Positions 39,424 through 51,077 of a stretch of 64,000 bases of DNA are shown piece by piece. The notes beneath the pieces are model-generated. The model was not told the DNA's origin and did no database searches. It worked only from the letters and a program-made list of their open reading frames with translations. Positions within the stretch are counted from its first letter, which is position 1. Each line of letters opens with the position of its first letter. Where the stretch lies: the NCBI GenBank assembly GCA_026985075.1, contig JALSQX010000016.1, positions 1 to 64,000 of the forward strand. The letters run 5' to 3'. The position numbers were made by a program, and so were the translations under genes. This DNA is from Blastocatellia bacterium. Lineage in GTDB: Bacteria > Acidobacteriota > Blastocatellia > HR10 > J050.

Positions 39424-41097
39424 TCACTCAGGAAGCCGGGAGACCCGAACAGTGTATGATCCCACGCCAATACTCAGGCGCCGGCGCATGGCTCCACTCA
39501 AGTAGAGGCGACCAGCCGGACTCTCATAAGGGTAGACCCGAGCCACGGCTTGCCTTTCTCCAGATGAGACGAGGGCCGGATCGCCGGCGCGCAGTTGCAG
39601 TCGCTCCATACTCGATCGGTTCATCAGGATGGCGTTGTGCCCATACTTGGCCAGCAGATCGAGGGGGACTTTGGCCACGGTTGTGAAAGTGAGCACCGTC
39701 TGGCGTCCCGGTCGAGCGTAAGAGGAGATGATCTCGACATCCACATTACCGAGAACGCCCGCTAAGGCGTCAATGAGTCGAGCGCGCACCGCCGGATCGC
39801 GCCGCACGGCGCGACTGAATTCGATGTGGGCGAACAGGGAATTCACCGATGACGTCAAGATCCCCTGCTGATCCATCGTTCCAGAGATGTCGGCATAATG
39901 CTTCCCATCGTAGACGCCCACGCGAACGAATTGCTCCATCTCGCTGGCCAAGGCGACGTGGAGTTGCCGCACCACCGGTTCGGTGATGGCGCCCGAAGAG
40001 ATGACCACATCGGGATATTCGGCGCGGCCGGGCCTCTTCTCATCGAACCCGTGGAGAGAGAGACAAATGGCCTGAGGGCGCATGGCGGCGCGAAAGACGG
40101 CATTGAAGATCGAGCGGCGCGTATGAGCCTCATCGACATAATCGCTCCGCGCCCCGCTCAGGAGAAAGGCATCGGCGCCGGGAATGCGGCTGAAGCACTC
40201 AAAACCGAGCCATCCCGTGCCGACGTCCCGGAGCGCATGAGAGGCGACAATGATGAGTCGGCCATCGTAGTGATCGCGTCGAAAGAAAAACGTACCCCGG
40301 CCGCGAACCCGATCGGGTTTTTCCTCGAGGATGAGCGCCTTCAGGCCATTCGTATCCTCGAAATCCACAATCCGGTAACCCGCTTGATCGGCCGCCTGAC
40401 TGGCTTCGGCCAGGAGCGATTCGTTGTGGACGCGAAGGCTCAGCGTGACCAACTCGACCGCTTCCTCCATAGCTCTCAACTCGGCTTCCGAGGGAGCAAC
40501 ATAAATGACCCGCTCAGACTGCCGGAGCAAGGCGGCGACCTTATCGGCCAAGCGACCGCGCTCTTTCACCAGGGGTTTCGGTTGACCGCTGAAGCGGAGA
40601 ATGGCGTTAGCATTGGGGAAAAACCAGGGCAAGACCAGGAGCGCGACAGAGACGGTCAGCAAGCAGGTAATGGCGCCCATGGCGAAAGGCTTCCAGTGAG
40701 CGCGAGGTAGCACTCTCAATCGACGACTGAGTGAGAGATGGTGACTCGACGTCGCGGAAGGAAGGCGTTCTCCGGATGGAGCGTCTCTTTCTCCTCCCGA
40801 GTGGCCGAAGCTTTGATAGTGTCTCCGGAACGCCTCCAGGATGCGCGCACACTGCCGACAATGCAAGGAAGAACGAATGTCCTCCAACGACGCATCGCCC
40901 ACCAGATAGGCCTGCCATGCGATCTGATCTCTCACCCGAGACCACAACTGCTGTTCATCCGATGGGCTTCTCTGTCCTGCCTCGGTCTCCAGCCACTGCC
41001 CAACCTGATGCAGGATCTCGGCATCGCTCGGTTCCCGGGCCGGAGAACCTCGGCTCCTCCCCGTGCGACGCCATGGAGGCCAAATGCGTTTCACCAT
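39424..41097 (-). CDS. Membrane anti-sigma-like protein with extracytoplasmic FGase-like domain
   Basis: 557 residues. Cytoplasmic part 1-137 with LEDIRSSLHCRQCARILEAF, an H-C-x2-C motif reminiscent of zinc-finger anti-sigma factors. One membrane helix at 138-160 (FAMGAITCLLTVSVALLVLP). The external region about 235-445 resembles N-formylglutamate-amidohydrolase-type folds: VASHA, DEAHT, CLSLHGF, PDVVISSGA and AHIEFSRAV. These stretches also align with the protein at 41861-42973. The last ~70 residues (NAILMNRSSMERLQLRAGDP, YLSGAMRRRLSIGVG) suggest a double-psi beta-barrel. Its start overlaps the sigma-factor stop by 7 bases. I infer an anti-sigma factor whose sensor is a retooled peptidase-like domain; the family is not established. 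Confidence 0.65.
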   Translation of the reverse strand: MVKRIWPPWRRTGRSRGSPAREPSDAEILHQVGQWLETEAGQRSPSDEQQLWSRVRDQIAWQAYLVGDASLEDIRSSLHCRQCARILEAFRRHYQSFGHSGGERDAPSGERLPSATSSHHLSLSRRLRVLPRAHWKPFAMGAITCLLTVSVALLVLPWFFPNANAILRFSGQPKPLVKERGRLADKVAALLRQSERVIYVAPSEAELRAMEEAVELVTLSLRVHNESLLAEASQAADQAGYRIVDFEDTNGLKALILEEKPDRVRGRGTFFFRRDHYDGRLIIVASHALRDVGTGWLGFECFSRIPGADAFLLSGARSDYVDEAHTRRSIFNAVFRAAMRPQAICLSLHGFDEKRPGRAEYPDVVISSGAITEPVVRQLHVALASEMEQFVRVGVYDGKHYADISGTMDQQGILTSSVNSLFAHIEFSRAVRRDPAVRARLIDALAGVLGNVDVEIISSYARPGRQTVLTFTTVAKVPLDLLAKYGHNAILMNRSSMERLQLRAGDPALVSSGERQAVARVYPYESPAGRLYLSGAMRRRLSIGVGSYTVRVSRLPE

Positions 41098-41753
41098 GAT
41101 GACTTCATCCCTCCCAGGCGATGGAGTTCGGTGCGTATTTTCCGACAGGCCGCGCGGCGACGATTATCAACCCAGTGAGGTTTCCGTCCAACAATCTCGG
41201 CCACCTCACAGCGGTCGAGGCCCATGGCCAGCAGATCCAATACGCGCCGCTCATCGGGTGTGCAGACACGAAGCGCCACCTGCATGATGTGATGATAGTT
41301 GAGTCGCGCTTCGGCGTGACGGATGTCCTTACTCGTGGATTCGATCAGGCATTGCGGCGGGATCTCCTCAAGCGGCAGATGAGGGAATTGGTGCGCGTGC
41401 CGCTTCATGTTGCGCGTGAGGTTCTCGCAGGTCTTGATGAGAAATGCGAGAATTGGTTTCCGGCTCGGACACGTCGAGCGCCGCCGGAAGAAGGTTCCCC
41501 GTCGGAGATCGGTCCACAAAATGACCCAGGCCGATTGGAGCACGTCTTCGATGGTCGCTTCATCCCAGGACCACCGTTGCAGGTAGGCGGCCAAATAGCG
41601 GTTATAAGCGAAAAAGAGTCTCTCCAAAAGTTGATCGAGCGACAGAATCAATTGCTGGTACTCGCGGAGGAGTTTCCCCTCATCGAGCGTGAGGAGCGGA
41701 GCCTCTCGGGGGCGAGCCTCGCGCAATTGAAATGTCAACAGCTTGGGCGACAT
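41091..41753 (-). CDS. ECF-type sigma factor
   Basis: 220 residues from the ATG at 41753 (AGGA 7 bases upstream); a GTG two codons earlier is also in frame. Region 2: LLERLFFAYNRYLAAYLQRW, TIEDVLQSAWVILWTDLRR and KPILAFLIKTCENLTRNMKR. Region 4: CTPDERRVLDLLAMGLDRCE, VAEIVGRKPHWVDNRRRAAC. It diverges from the sigma factor at 3948. TATATA at 41765-41770 could belong to its promoter. Translationally coupled to the membrane anti-sigma-like gene. Confidence 0.85.
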   Translation of the reverse strand: MSPKLLTFQLREARPREAPLLTLDEGKLLREYQQLILSLDQLLERLFFAYNRYLAAYLQRWSWDEATIEDVLQSAWVILWTDLRRGTFFRRRSTCPSRKPILAFLIKTCENLTRNMKRHAHQFPHLPLEEIPPQCLIESTSKDIRHAEARLNYHHIMQVALRVCTPDERRVLDLLAMGLDRCEVAEIVGRKPHWVDNRRRAACRKIRTELHRLGGMKSSW

Positions 41754-41860
41754 AACCACGTCCTATATATACGTGTCACGAGTCGCACAATGTTGTAAGT
41801 GGGCGAACGTTTCTCTTGACACTCAGCCCCTCTCGCCAGGGTGGGCGCGATCCCGTTTCC

Positions 41861-42973
41861 TCACCGACGAGTTTCCCGGAGTGGGGTCATCGAGGCGGAC
41901 TCCGCGCGCGGCGGAAATAGAGCGGCGAACGCCTCTACGGCAACTTGATATGAGACGGCGTCGGGTCGCGCGCAACTCGACATCTGTCGTAGCGCACAAC
42001 TCTGTTCCAGGTGGATGAATCTTTCCGGCAGGGATGGATGGGCGACGCCTTGCCGACAGATATCGAGCGACCCATTGACGAATCGTCCTTGTACATTGGT
42101 CGTTCCGCAGAGCCGATCCGGGCCATCCACCTGGTTGCAACTCGCCGCTCGCAATGAGACGCCGAGGTGGTGAAAGAGGCGATTATACTCCGCGGCCAGC
42201 TCGATACTCAGGCTCTCGAGGCGATCGGCGCGCGTTCCATTACTGACGATGACATCGGGATCTCCTGGTCGCCATCGAAATCCGTGGACGGAGACGCTAA
42301 TCACGTCGAGGAAGTGCATGACGATCTCTTCGTGAGCCGGCTCGAAGAAATTTTGAGTGTAATGGGCGACGTCGGAGATGGGATAGGGCGCGCGACTCCC
42401 CGTACAGGTCGTCGTCGTTCCATCGCACGGGCTCGGCTCTGAGTTGGCACAACGGTGCGTACCAGCGATGAGTAAAGCCACAGCATCGAGGTCAAGGAAT
42501 AGCGCGATGCTCTCAGGGCGCGTATTCGCATCGCCGCCCGCATGTGGGGCGTGAATGCTGAGAGGACGACGGGCCTCCGGATTATAGATGTAGGTGCCTA
42601 ATCCGCGGAGTGGTTGGCCCTCGGCATCAGTTCGTTCACTGAGAATATAGTAGAGGTGGGCTCGCCCCTGATCGGTGAAGGCGATGAGGTCATATCCCAA
42701 GGGATCAGCCAGCGCCGCCGCCCGTTCATACTGACCGTCGAGCAGTGCCTCTATGGTCTGACGCCAACCGAGAACGTCGGCATCGCTCGGAGGAATGAAC
42801 GCTTCCGTTCGTCGTCCGGGAAGTGGCCGCTGATTGAGGAACGCTTCTATATCGCCGGACATCCTCATGACCGACGACCGATGAAGAGGAAGATCGGGAG
42901 ATGAGAATCCGGGCAATAGGACGATCAACGTCGCTGCCCATATCGCGGTCAACGCGGTCCGCGAGTCATTCAT
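41861..42973 (-). CDS. Secreted FGase-like domain protein, paralogue of the sensor at 39424
   Basis: 370 residues; GGGAG precedes the ATG. Signal peptide (ALTAIWAATLIVLLPGFSS). The single domain shows candidate metal and catalytic residues: LSIHAPHAGGDANT, ALLIAGTHRC, SDVAHYTQNFFEPAHEEIV, SVSVHGFRW, PDVIVSNGT and RFIHLEQSCALR. These follow the order of the His, Asp, His-rich, LDLHS and Q-I-E-x-N/S motifs of N-formylglutamate amidohydrolases. Cysteines may form disulfides. Active-site-like residues look better kept here than in the 39424-41097 protein, so this may be the working enzyme. It lies 42 bases after the GT2 gene and 107 before the sigma gene. Confidence 0.6.
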   Translation of the reverse strand: MNDSRTALTAIWAATLIVLLPGFSSPDLPLHRSSVMRMSGDIEAFLNQRPLPGRRTEAFIPPSDADVLGWRQTIEALLDGQYERAAALADPLGYDLIAFTDQGRAHLYYILSERTDAEGQPLRGLGTYIYNPEARRPLSIHAPHAGGDANTRPESIALFLDLDAVALLIAGTHRCANSEPSPCDGTTTTCTGSRAPYPISDVAHYTQNFFEPAHEEIVMHFLDVISVSVHGFRWRPGDPDVIVSNGTRADRLESLSIELAAEYNRLFHHLGVSLRAASCNQVDGPDRLCGTTNVQGRFVNGSLDICRQGVAHPSLPERFIHLEQSCALRQMSSCARPDAVSYQVAVEAFAALFPPRAESASMTPLRETRR

Positions 42974-43015
42974 GAGGCTCCCCCCTCCCCATGGCCCTGA
43001 TGTCGTCGCGCGACG

Positions 43016-44608
43016 TCAGAGCCGAAGGTGATCCCCTCTCGTCACTTCGGTTGTTGAGAGTTGAGATGAGCGCATTCTCTGCCGGGCGCGGATTTCCATC
43101 GACCGCAGCCAGTCTTTGTAGGCGTCGTAGCGATTCATCGTCGCCAGCGGGAGAGCACGATCGGTATTCTCCTCCCACCGTCGCGCCAGGTAGAGGGAAT
43201 CAAAGATCCGACCGATTTCATACTCTCGACTGATACGCAATCCCACGGCGTAATCCTCGCCATAACTCACATTGGGGAAGCCGAAGCGTCGCAAGAGCGG
43301 GACATAGAACGCGCGCGGCGCGCCCAATCCATTGATGCGGAGTGCGTTATTCCGACCATTTTCTCGGGTCCACTCGCGGTGATCGACGAGCCCCGGCGGG
43401 ATCTCCTCCAGATCAACGTTGACCGTCGTGTACGAGCCGATGACCATGGCATAGCGAGGAATCCCCCGTTGCCGGGGATCGGAGCCATCAGGCCACGGTT
43501 CCCAGAACTTCTCGATGATCCTCTCCAGCACGTGCGTGTCGGCGTAGAGGTCGTCCGAATCGAGCTGAACGGCAAACATTCCACATTCGGGGGCGGTGAT
43601 CGCTTCGTTCCAGCAACCACCAATGCCCAGATCCGTCCGCCGAGGAATCTTGTGGATGAGGCGCTCGTGCCGGGCGGCCAATGTGCGCAAAATCCCGGTC
43701 GTTCCATCCGTGGAGTGATTATCGATCACGATGACGTTGTATGCGAATGATGTCGATTGACCAAGGGCACTGTGCACAGCCTCGGCGATGGTCTTCTCTC
43801 GATTGCGAACCGGAATGACGACGCTCGCCGTCACCGGAAAATCCTCGCCAGGAGGGGGCGGCAGCGCAAACACCGGATCCAGATAAGCGCCTAATCGCCG
43901 GAGATGTGCCGTGGCCACGCGTTCCATCTCCAACTGGTAGGATCGATTTCGCGGATCGACATACTCGAAAATCTTCTCGGCCGCCGAGGGCGAGGGGGTC
44001 TCGCTCGTGCTACTGGCTGTGTACAGTGATTCGGGAATGCGCACCAGAGGAGCATCAAGCGAGAGCTTCAATCGCAGATCGTAGAAGCCAGCCCACCGCA
44101 GCGCGGGATCAATCGCACCGTGGGCGTCCAGAGCCCGTCCGGCCGCCCTCCGGGAGATCACGACGAGCGGGCCAAAATCGAACGTATCCCGAATGCTTCC
44201 CAGTTGATAGGCGATCGTGGGATGCTCCACGATCTGGTGATCGCGCCGCTCATGGAAGTCCGAATAGACGAGCCCCGCTCCCGCCTCTTCGATGACGGCG
44301 AGGAATCGTTCCAGCGTTCGTTGTCCGAGGTCGATGTCATAGCCCGGTCGAATGAGCACCAGCGCCTCGCTCTCCACCGCCTCGAGAAGGCGATGCACGT
44401 CGATGCCCGATAGCCAGGTGGCCATCTGAAGGCGCTGTATTTTTCTCTGTCGATCGGCGGTGAGGTTCATCGCCGGCGCGGAATCCTGACAGAAGATCAG
44501 CACGCGCGCAACCAGAGCTTCCGCGGCGAACATCTCGACCTGTCGGGAGAGTTGGGTCGGCGTCCTCCACGTTGACGAATGAGGCAGAATGACGGTGAAT
44601 GGTTCCAT
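43016..44608 (-). CDS. Glycosyltransferase family 2 protein with two GT-A-like halves
   Basis: 530 residues, cytoplasmic. The C-terminal half (about 265-510) is a clear GT2 domain: TASVVIPVRNREKTIAEAVH, VIDNHSTDGTTGILR and FAVQLDSDDLYAD, where DSDD is the metal/UDP-sugar motif. The N-terminal half (about 1-240) has a GT-like fold without that motif (GLVYSDFHERRDHQIVEHPT, DTFDFGPLVVISRRAA), so it may be a degenerate second GT-A domain. No membrane helix. Donor and acceptor unknown; envelope or glycan synthesis is likely from its neighbours gmhA and DUF1460. No strong ribosome site was found. Confidence 0.87.
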   Translation of the reverse strand: MEPFTVILPHSSTWRTPTQLSRQVEMFAAEALVARVLIFCQDSAPAMNLTADRQRKIQRLQMATWLSGIDVHRLLEAVESEALVLIRPGYDIDLGQRTLERFLAVIEEAGAGLVYSDFHERRDHQIVEHPTIAYQLGSIRDTFDFGPLVVISRRAAGRALDAHGAIDPALRWAGFYDLRLKLSLDAPLVRIPESLYTASSTSETPSPSAAEKIFEYVDPRNRSYQLEMERVATAHLRRLGAYLDPVFALPPPPGEDFPVTASVVIPVRNREKTIAEAVHSALGQSTSFAYNVIVIDNHSTDGTTGILRTLAARHERLIHKIPRRTDLGIGGCWNEAITAPECGMFAVQLDSDDLYADTHVLERIIEKFWEPWPDGSDPRQRGIPRYAMVIGSYTTVNVDLEEIPPGLVDHREWTRENGRNNALRINGLGAPRAFYVPLLRRFGFPNVSYGEDYAVGLRISREYEIGRIFDSLYLARRWEENTDRALPLATMNRYDAYKDWLRSMEIRARQRMRSSQLSTTEVTRGDHLRL

Positions 44609-44865
44609 CAGTCAACGCGCGTTGGATCACCAGGACCACGACATTCGCCATTCCATCCTCGGATGACGACGTGGTCCTCGATGGAAAGAATGTACAGCAA
44701 GCTATTGTATCACTGGGATTCGAAGGACTCCAGGCCCTCGGTGTGCGCATCAGAGGGTGTGGACCTCGAAGGATCAGAGGACGCGGAGGAGAGAGACGTG
44801 GGGGCTTCAGCGATGTGGGCGGTTCCAGGTCATGGTTTGTGGCGGAACGATACCCGTCGATGAGG

Positions 44866-45600
44866 CTATGCGTTCCTGGAAGATCCTCTCGGTCGCACCA
44901 GAATGAATCCGGACATGCTGTGTTGCTGCAGGAATGTCTCCACGGGCTGCTCGACCACGCTTCCTCGGCGACGCGAGGCGTGCCGTAAGATGAGGCCGTC
45001 TCGCCCTCGGAAGAGCAATCCCATGTGGAAGACATCGAGATGCTTCCGCGTGGAAACGAAGAAGATCACGTCTCCATCGACAATTCGATCCTCAATACGG
45101 GGGAAGGCGCGTTTGCGAAAACAGCGAAACGTCACCGAGCGGGGCGGGAGTTCTGGGATCGTACTCAACACCCGCGTCTTGTTCACCGTGCCCCGTCCCT
45201 CACTGATGTTCAGGATGAACCCTTGTTCGACATTACGAGCGATCCAATCGATCATATAGTGATTTCGCGTTCGCCAGCCGACCTGACCTCCCTGATAGCG
45301 GAGATGGCGAAGAGTGTCGATGAATTGAGGGATGGTGTCAGAGAGGGCCAGGGCGAGGACGGTCTCCACATAGGTCACGCAGTCGAACCCGGTGAGCGAA
45401 ATAGTGAACACTTCGGGCGTCTCGGCGGAACCGATGAGCGGATGGACGATGTAGGGAGAACCCAGAAACTGAGCGGAGACGATGTTCAGGCGTTCGCCTA
45501 TGACGGGCACATCGCGGATCCGTTCGAGGATTTCCTCGGCCCGGGTGGGATCGAAATTTTCGGGATAGGGGGTGATGATGTCCGTCGCCTTTTCGGTCAT
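44866..45600 (-). CDS. DUF1460 NlpC/P60-like amidase
   Basis: 244 residues. DUF1460 hallmarks: FTISLTGFDCVTYVETVLAL with the catalytic Cys, NHYMIDWIARN, and FHMGLLFRGRDGLILRHAS with the catalytic His. Characterised relatives act as N-acetylmuramoyl-L-alanine amidases or cut cell-wall peptides. Members are normally exported, but no signal peptide is visible from the ATG at 45600, and only 36 bases separate it from the gmhA stop, leaving little room for one. Either it acts inside the cell or the start is in an unusual place. Confidence 0.85.
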   Translation of the reverse strand: MTEKATDIITPYPENFDPTRAEEILERIRDVPVIGERLNIVSAQFLGSPYIVHPLIGSAETPEVFTISLTGFDCVTYVETVLALALSDTIPQFIDTLRHLRYQGGQVGWRTRNHYMIDWIARNVEQGFILNISEGRGTVNKTRVLSTIPELPPRSVTFRCFRKRAFPRIEDRIVDGDVIFFVSTRKHLDVFHMGLLFRGRDGLILRHASRRRGSVVEQPVETFLQQHSMSGFILVRPRGSSRNA

Positions 45601-45636
45601 AAGAGGGCTCTCCCCGTGCGATGGAGGAACGGTGCA

Positions 45637-46257
45637 TTAACCGAGCGAGTGTTCGATCAGATCACACCAGATATGCCCGATGGTGATGTGCACCTCCTGA
45701 ATACGCGCCGTCGAGGGACTGGGAACGATGATGGGCACGTCGACGAGATCTTTCACCAGGCCTCCGTCTTTTCCCAGGAGACCGATGGTCTGGAGTCCTC
45801 GTTCCCTGGCCGTGTGGACGGCGCGGACGATATTGGCCGAGCGACCACTGGTGGTGATGGCGATGGCCACATCGCCCTCCTCACCGAGAGCTTCGATTTG
45901 TCGGCTGAACACGTCTTCGAATGTCGTGTCATTGGAAATAGAGGTCAGAATCGACGTATCGGTCGACAGAGCGATGGCGGCGATCGCCGATCGTTCCATC
46001 TGATACCGGTTCACCAGTTCGGCGGCGAGATGTTGCGCATCGGCGGCGCTCCCTCCATTTCCGAACAGGAGAATTTTTCTTCTCGCGCGTACGGCATCGA
46101 TGAGCAGCAACGCGGCGCGCGCCAGATCATTGGCATGTTGGGAGAAGAAGCGAATCTTCAGGTCCACCGTGGCATTGGCGATCTCGACGATGCGATTGGT
46201 CAATCGTTCATCGACCGATTCGCTGGGTCGTCGAATGAAATCTGCTCTCTTGCTCAT
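45637..46257 (-). CDS. gmhA: SIS-domain sedoheptulose-7-phosphate isomerase
   Basis: 206 residues, normal GmhA length. SIS fold with KILLFGNGGSAADAQHLAAE, NRYQMERSAIAAIALSTDTS, NDTTFEDVFSRQIEALG and ITTSGRSANIVRAVHTARER. GmhA makes heptose-7-phosphate, the precursor of ADP-heptose and of other activated heptoses for lipopolysaccharide or surface glycans. It precedes the DUF1460 gene by 36 bases and follows uvrA by 110. Confidence 0.92.
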   Translation of the reverse strand: MSKRADFIRRPSESVDERLTNRIVEIANATVDLKIRFFSQHANDLARAALLLIDAVRARRKILLFGNGGSAADAQHLAAELVNRYQMERSAIAAIALSTDTSILTSISNDTTFEDVFSRQIEALGEEGDVAIAITTSGRSANIVRAVHTARERGLQTIGLLGKDGGLVKDLVDVPIIVPSPSTARIQEVHITIGHIWCDLIEHSLG

Positions 46258-46367
46258 AGCGAATGTCCATTTTCGATCTCCCCACCAGGATGCACGGGAC
46301 GCCGAGATCGCTCAGGACGACGCGGTCCCGTTCCCGGAGCGCTCTGGCCTCTTCGGGGAGTCGATCA

Positions 46368-49187
<2,820 letters not shown>

Positions 49188-49323
49188 GGCCTCGTTCCCC
49201 CAGCGAGCGAAGTAGTATTTGGTTCAAACTGCAAATTGTATGAACCTCCGAAGAGATTGGTCAAGCCATATCGCTATTCTCTCTTGATCGGCGGGGCGTC
49301 TGCGCCTACAATGTCGCCCTCCG

Positions 49324-50400
49324 ATGATGGCCTGGCGAGGTGTCATAGAGGAATTTCGAGAGTTCTTGCCGCTGAGCAAAAGGGTGAAACCGGTCACCTT
49401 GCTGGAAGGCAACACCCCGTTGATCCCCTCCCGTGCGCTCAGTCATCAACTCGGTCTCTCGGCGAAAGTATATTTCAAATTCGAAGGACTCAACCCGACC
49501 GCTTCATTCAAAGATCGGGGTATGACCGTGGCCGTATCCCAGGCGGTTTGGGAAGGTGCCCGAGCGGTCATTTGCGCCTCCACGGGCAATACGGCGGCCT
49601 CGGCGGCTGCCTATGCCGCCCGAGCGGGCCTGGAGTGCATCATCGTCTTGCCTCAGGGCGCGTTCGCTAAAGGGAAGTTGGTCCAAGCTCTCATGCATGG
49701 CGCAAAAGTCGTCGCCATCGACGGGAACTTTGACGCCGCCCTCTCCATCGTTCGCGAGATTGCCGCCACCTATCCCATCACCCTGGTCAACTCGGTCAAT
49801 CCGTATCGGCTCGAGGGACAAAAGACGGCCGCCTTTGAAATATGCGCCCAGTTGGGTGGAAGAGCCCCTGATTATCTTCTCCTGCCGGTGGGAAACGCCG
49901 GCAACATCACCGCCTACTGGATGGGATTCACCGAATATTACCAGCACGGCTTGATCTCCCGGCGTCCCCGGATGCTGGGATTCCAGGCCAGCGGCGCCGC
50001 TCCCATTGTACGAGGGCGGCCCATCGCTCATCCCAAGACGATCGCCAGCGCGATTCGCATCGGTCATCCAGCCAGTTGGGACAGGGCCATTCGCGCCAGA
50101 GACGAATCGGGGGGAATGATCACCACAGTCACCGATCGCCAAATCCTGCGAGCCTATCGATTATTAGCCAAGCATGAGGGAATCTTTGCCGAGCCCGCCT
50201 CAGCGGCCTCCGTCGCTGGACTCATTAAACTGGCCAATGAAGGCTACTTCACCGGAAGGAAGACCATCGTCTGTGTCCTCACCGGCCACGGACTCAAAGA
50301 TCCGGATACCGCACTCTCACGGGGTCAACGGGTGGTCACGGCCCGGGCCGATGTGAATGCTGTCGTCAGGGCAGCGCAGCTCCATCGTTGGCGGTCATAG
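49324..50400 (+). CDS. thrC: Threonine synthase
   Basis: 358 residues; ATG at 49324 or the adjacent one at 49327. The PLP lysine is in KFEGLNPTASFKDRGMTVA. CASTGNTAASAAAYAARAGL binds the PLP phosphate region, and LPVGNAGNITAYWMGF and AEPASAASVAGLIKLA follow. Length and motifs fit the short bacterial threonine synthase. It converts O-phosphohomoserine to threonine. Same strand as thrB, lysC and asd, but two unrelated secreted-protein genes intervene. Confidence 0.95.
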   Translation: MMAWRGVIEEFREFLPLSKRVKPVTLLEGNTPLIPSRALSHQLGLSAKVYFKFEGLNPTASFKDRGMTVAVSQAVWEGARAVICASTGNTAASAAAYAARAGLECIIVLPQGAFAKGKLVQALMHGAKVVAIDGNFDAALSIVREIAATYPITLVNSVNPYRLEGQKTAAFEICAQLGGRAPDYLLLPVGNAGNITAYWMGFTEYYQHGLISRRPRMLGFQASGAAPIVRGRPIAHPKTIASAIRIGHPASWDRAIRARDESGGMITTVTDRQILRAYRLLAKHEGIFAEPASAASVAGLIKLANEGYFTGRKTIVCVLTGHGLKDPDTALSRGQRVVTARADVNAVVRAAQLHRWRS

Positions 50401-50811
50401 GCGGCGCGATTCCAGGGGCTCTCTCGACAGGGGGCGGCGCGAATTGCTGACTCGCGTGACATCGCTCTCATCCCCGCCATGGAGTTCGCCAGGCTGTGGG
50501 CGATTTCCATGAAAAGAGCGCGTAGTGCACCTGGACCGCTTGGTACTCTGCCACATTTGTCCTTCCATAGGGGACCCATGGCTCAGAGACAGGTTCCGGG
50601 AAAGGAGGTTCGTGGCCCTTCATCCTCATCTCTGCGTGCGGCGAAGTTCACCATGGCGAATCACTCATTGTCGTCCTTCGCCGCGGACGGGAATCCCCGA
50701 GCCCTTCTCTCAAGACCGCTCCAGGAATGCGCTTCTGATGAGCAACTCGATTTGAAATGGCCATGAGACGTGGTGATTAAAACAGCAGACGCCCTTTTCC
50801 TGACTTTGATC

Positions 50812-50840
50812 GTATGTGACCTCCATCAACCGTCACATAC
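50812..50840. promoter_or_regulatory. 9-bp inverted repeat
   Basis: GTATGTGAC - 11 bases - GTCACATAC, perfect arms, about 240 bases before the repeat-protein start. Candidate operator or hairpin; no T run follows. Confidence 0.35.
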
Positions 50841-51058
50841 CCAGCGCGCCGGTGATTCGCCCTCAATAATTCCGTAAAGCCGGAATATTCGGGCATCTCG
50901 ATGTATTTTTTCGGCTTCTGGTCCGTCTATAGATATGGAGTATGAGTGACGAGGTTGAAATCATGGAGGTATGCCGAGATCGAGGAAAAGGGGTTCGCTC
51001 AATATAGTGGTTGGATGAGATCTTGCCCACTACTCTCCTCTTCATCGGCTCATTCTAC

Positions 51059-51065
51059 AAGGAGG
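51059..51065 (+). promoter_or_regulatory. Ribosome binding site deciding the repeat-protein start
   Basis: AAGGAGG, 12 bases before the ATG at 51078; in-frame ATG at 50946 has none. Confidence 0.65.
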
Positions 51066-51077
51066 TTACGAAAAGTC

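Larger units (their letters stand above)
50401..51077. other. 677-base gap upstream of the repeat protein gene
   Basis: Holds a perfect inverted repeat (50812-50840), a weaker one at 50869-50886 (ATTCCG/CGGAAT), and stretches resembling the dispersed repeat. No credible gene. Confidence 0.5.

Noticed and set aside
39424-41097. Reading the sigma-partner protein as a plain hypothetical
   Set aside because: The overlap with a sigma gene, the HCxxC motif, the membrane helix and the match to the secreted paralogue support a more specific view.
44337-45035. 232-residue minus-strand frame between DUF1460 and GT2
   Set aside because: It overlaps both well-supported genes in another frame and has no coherent domain.
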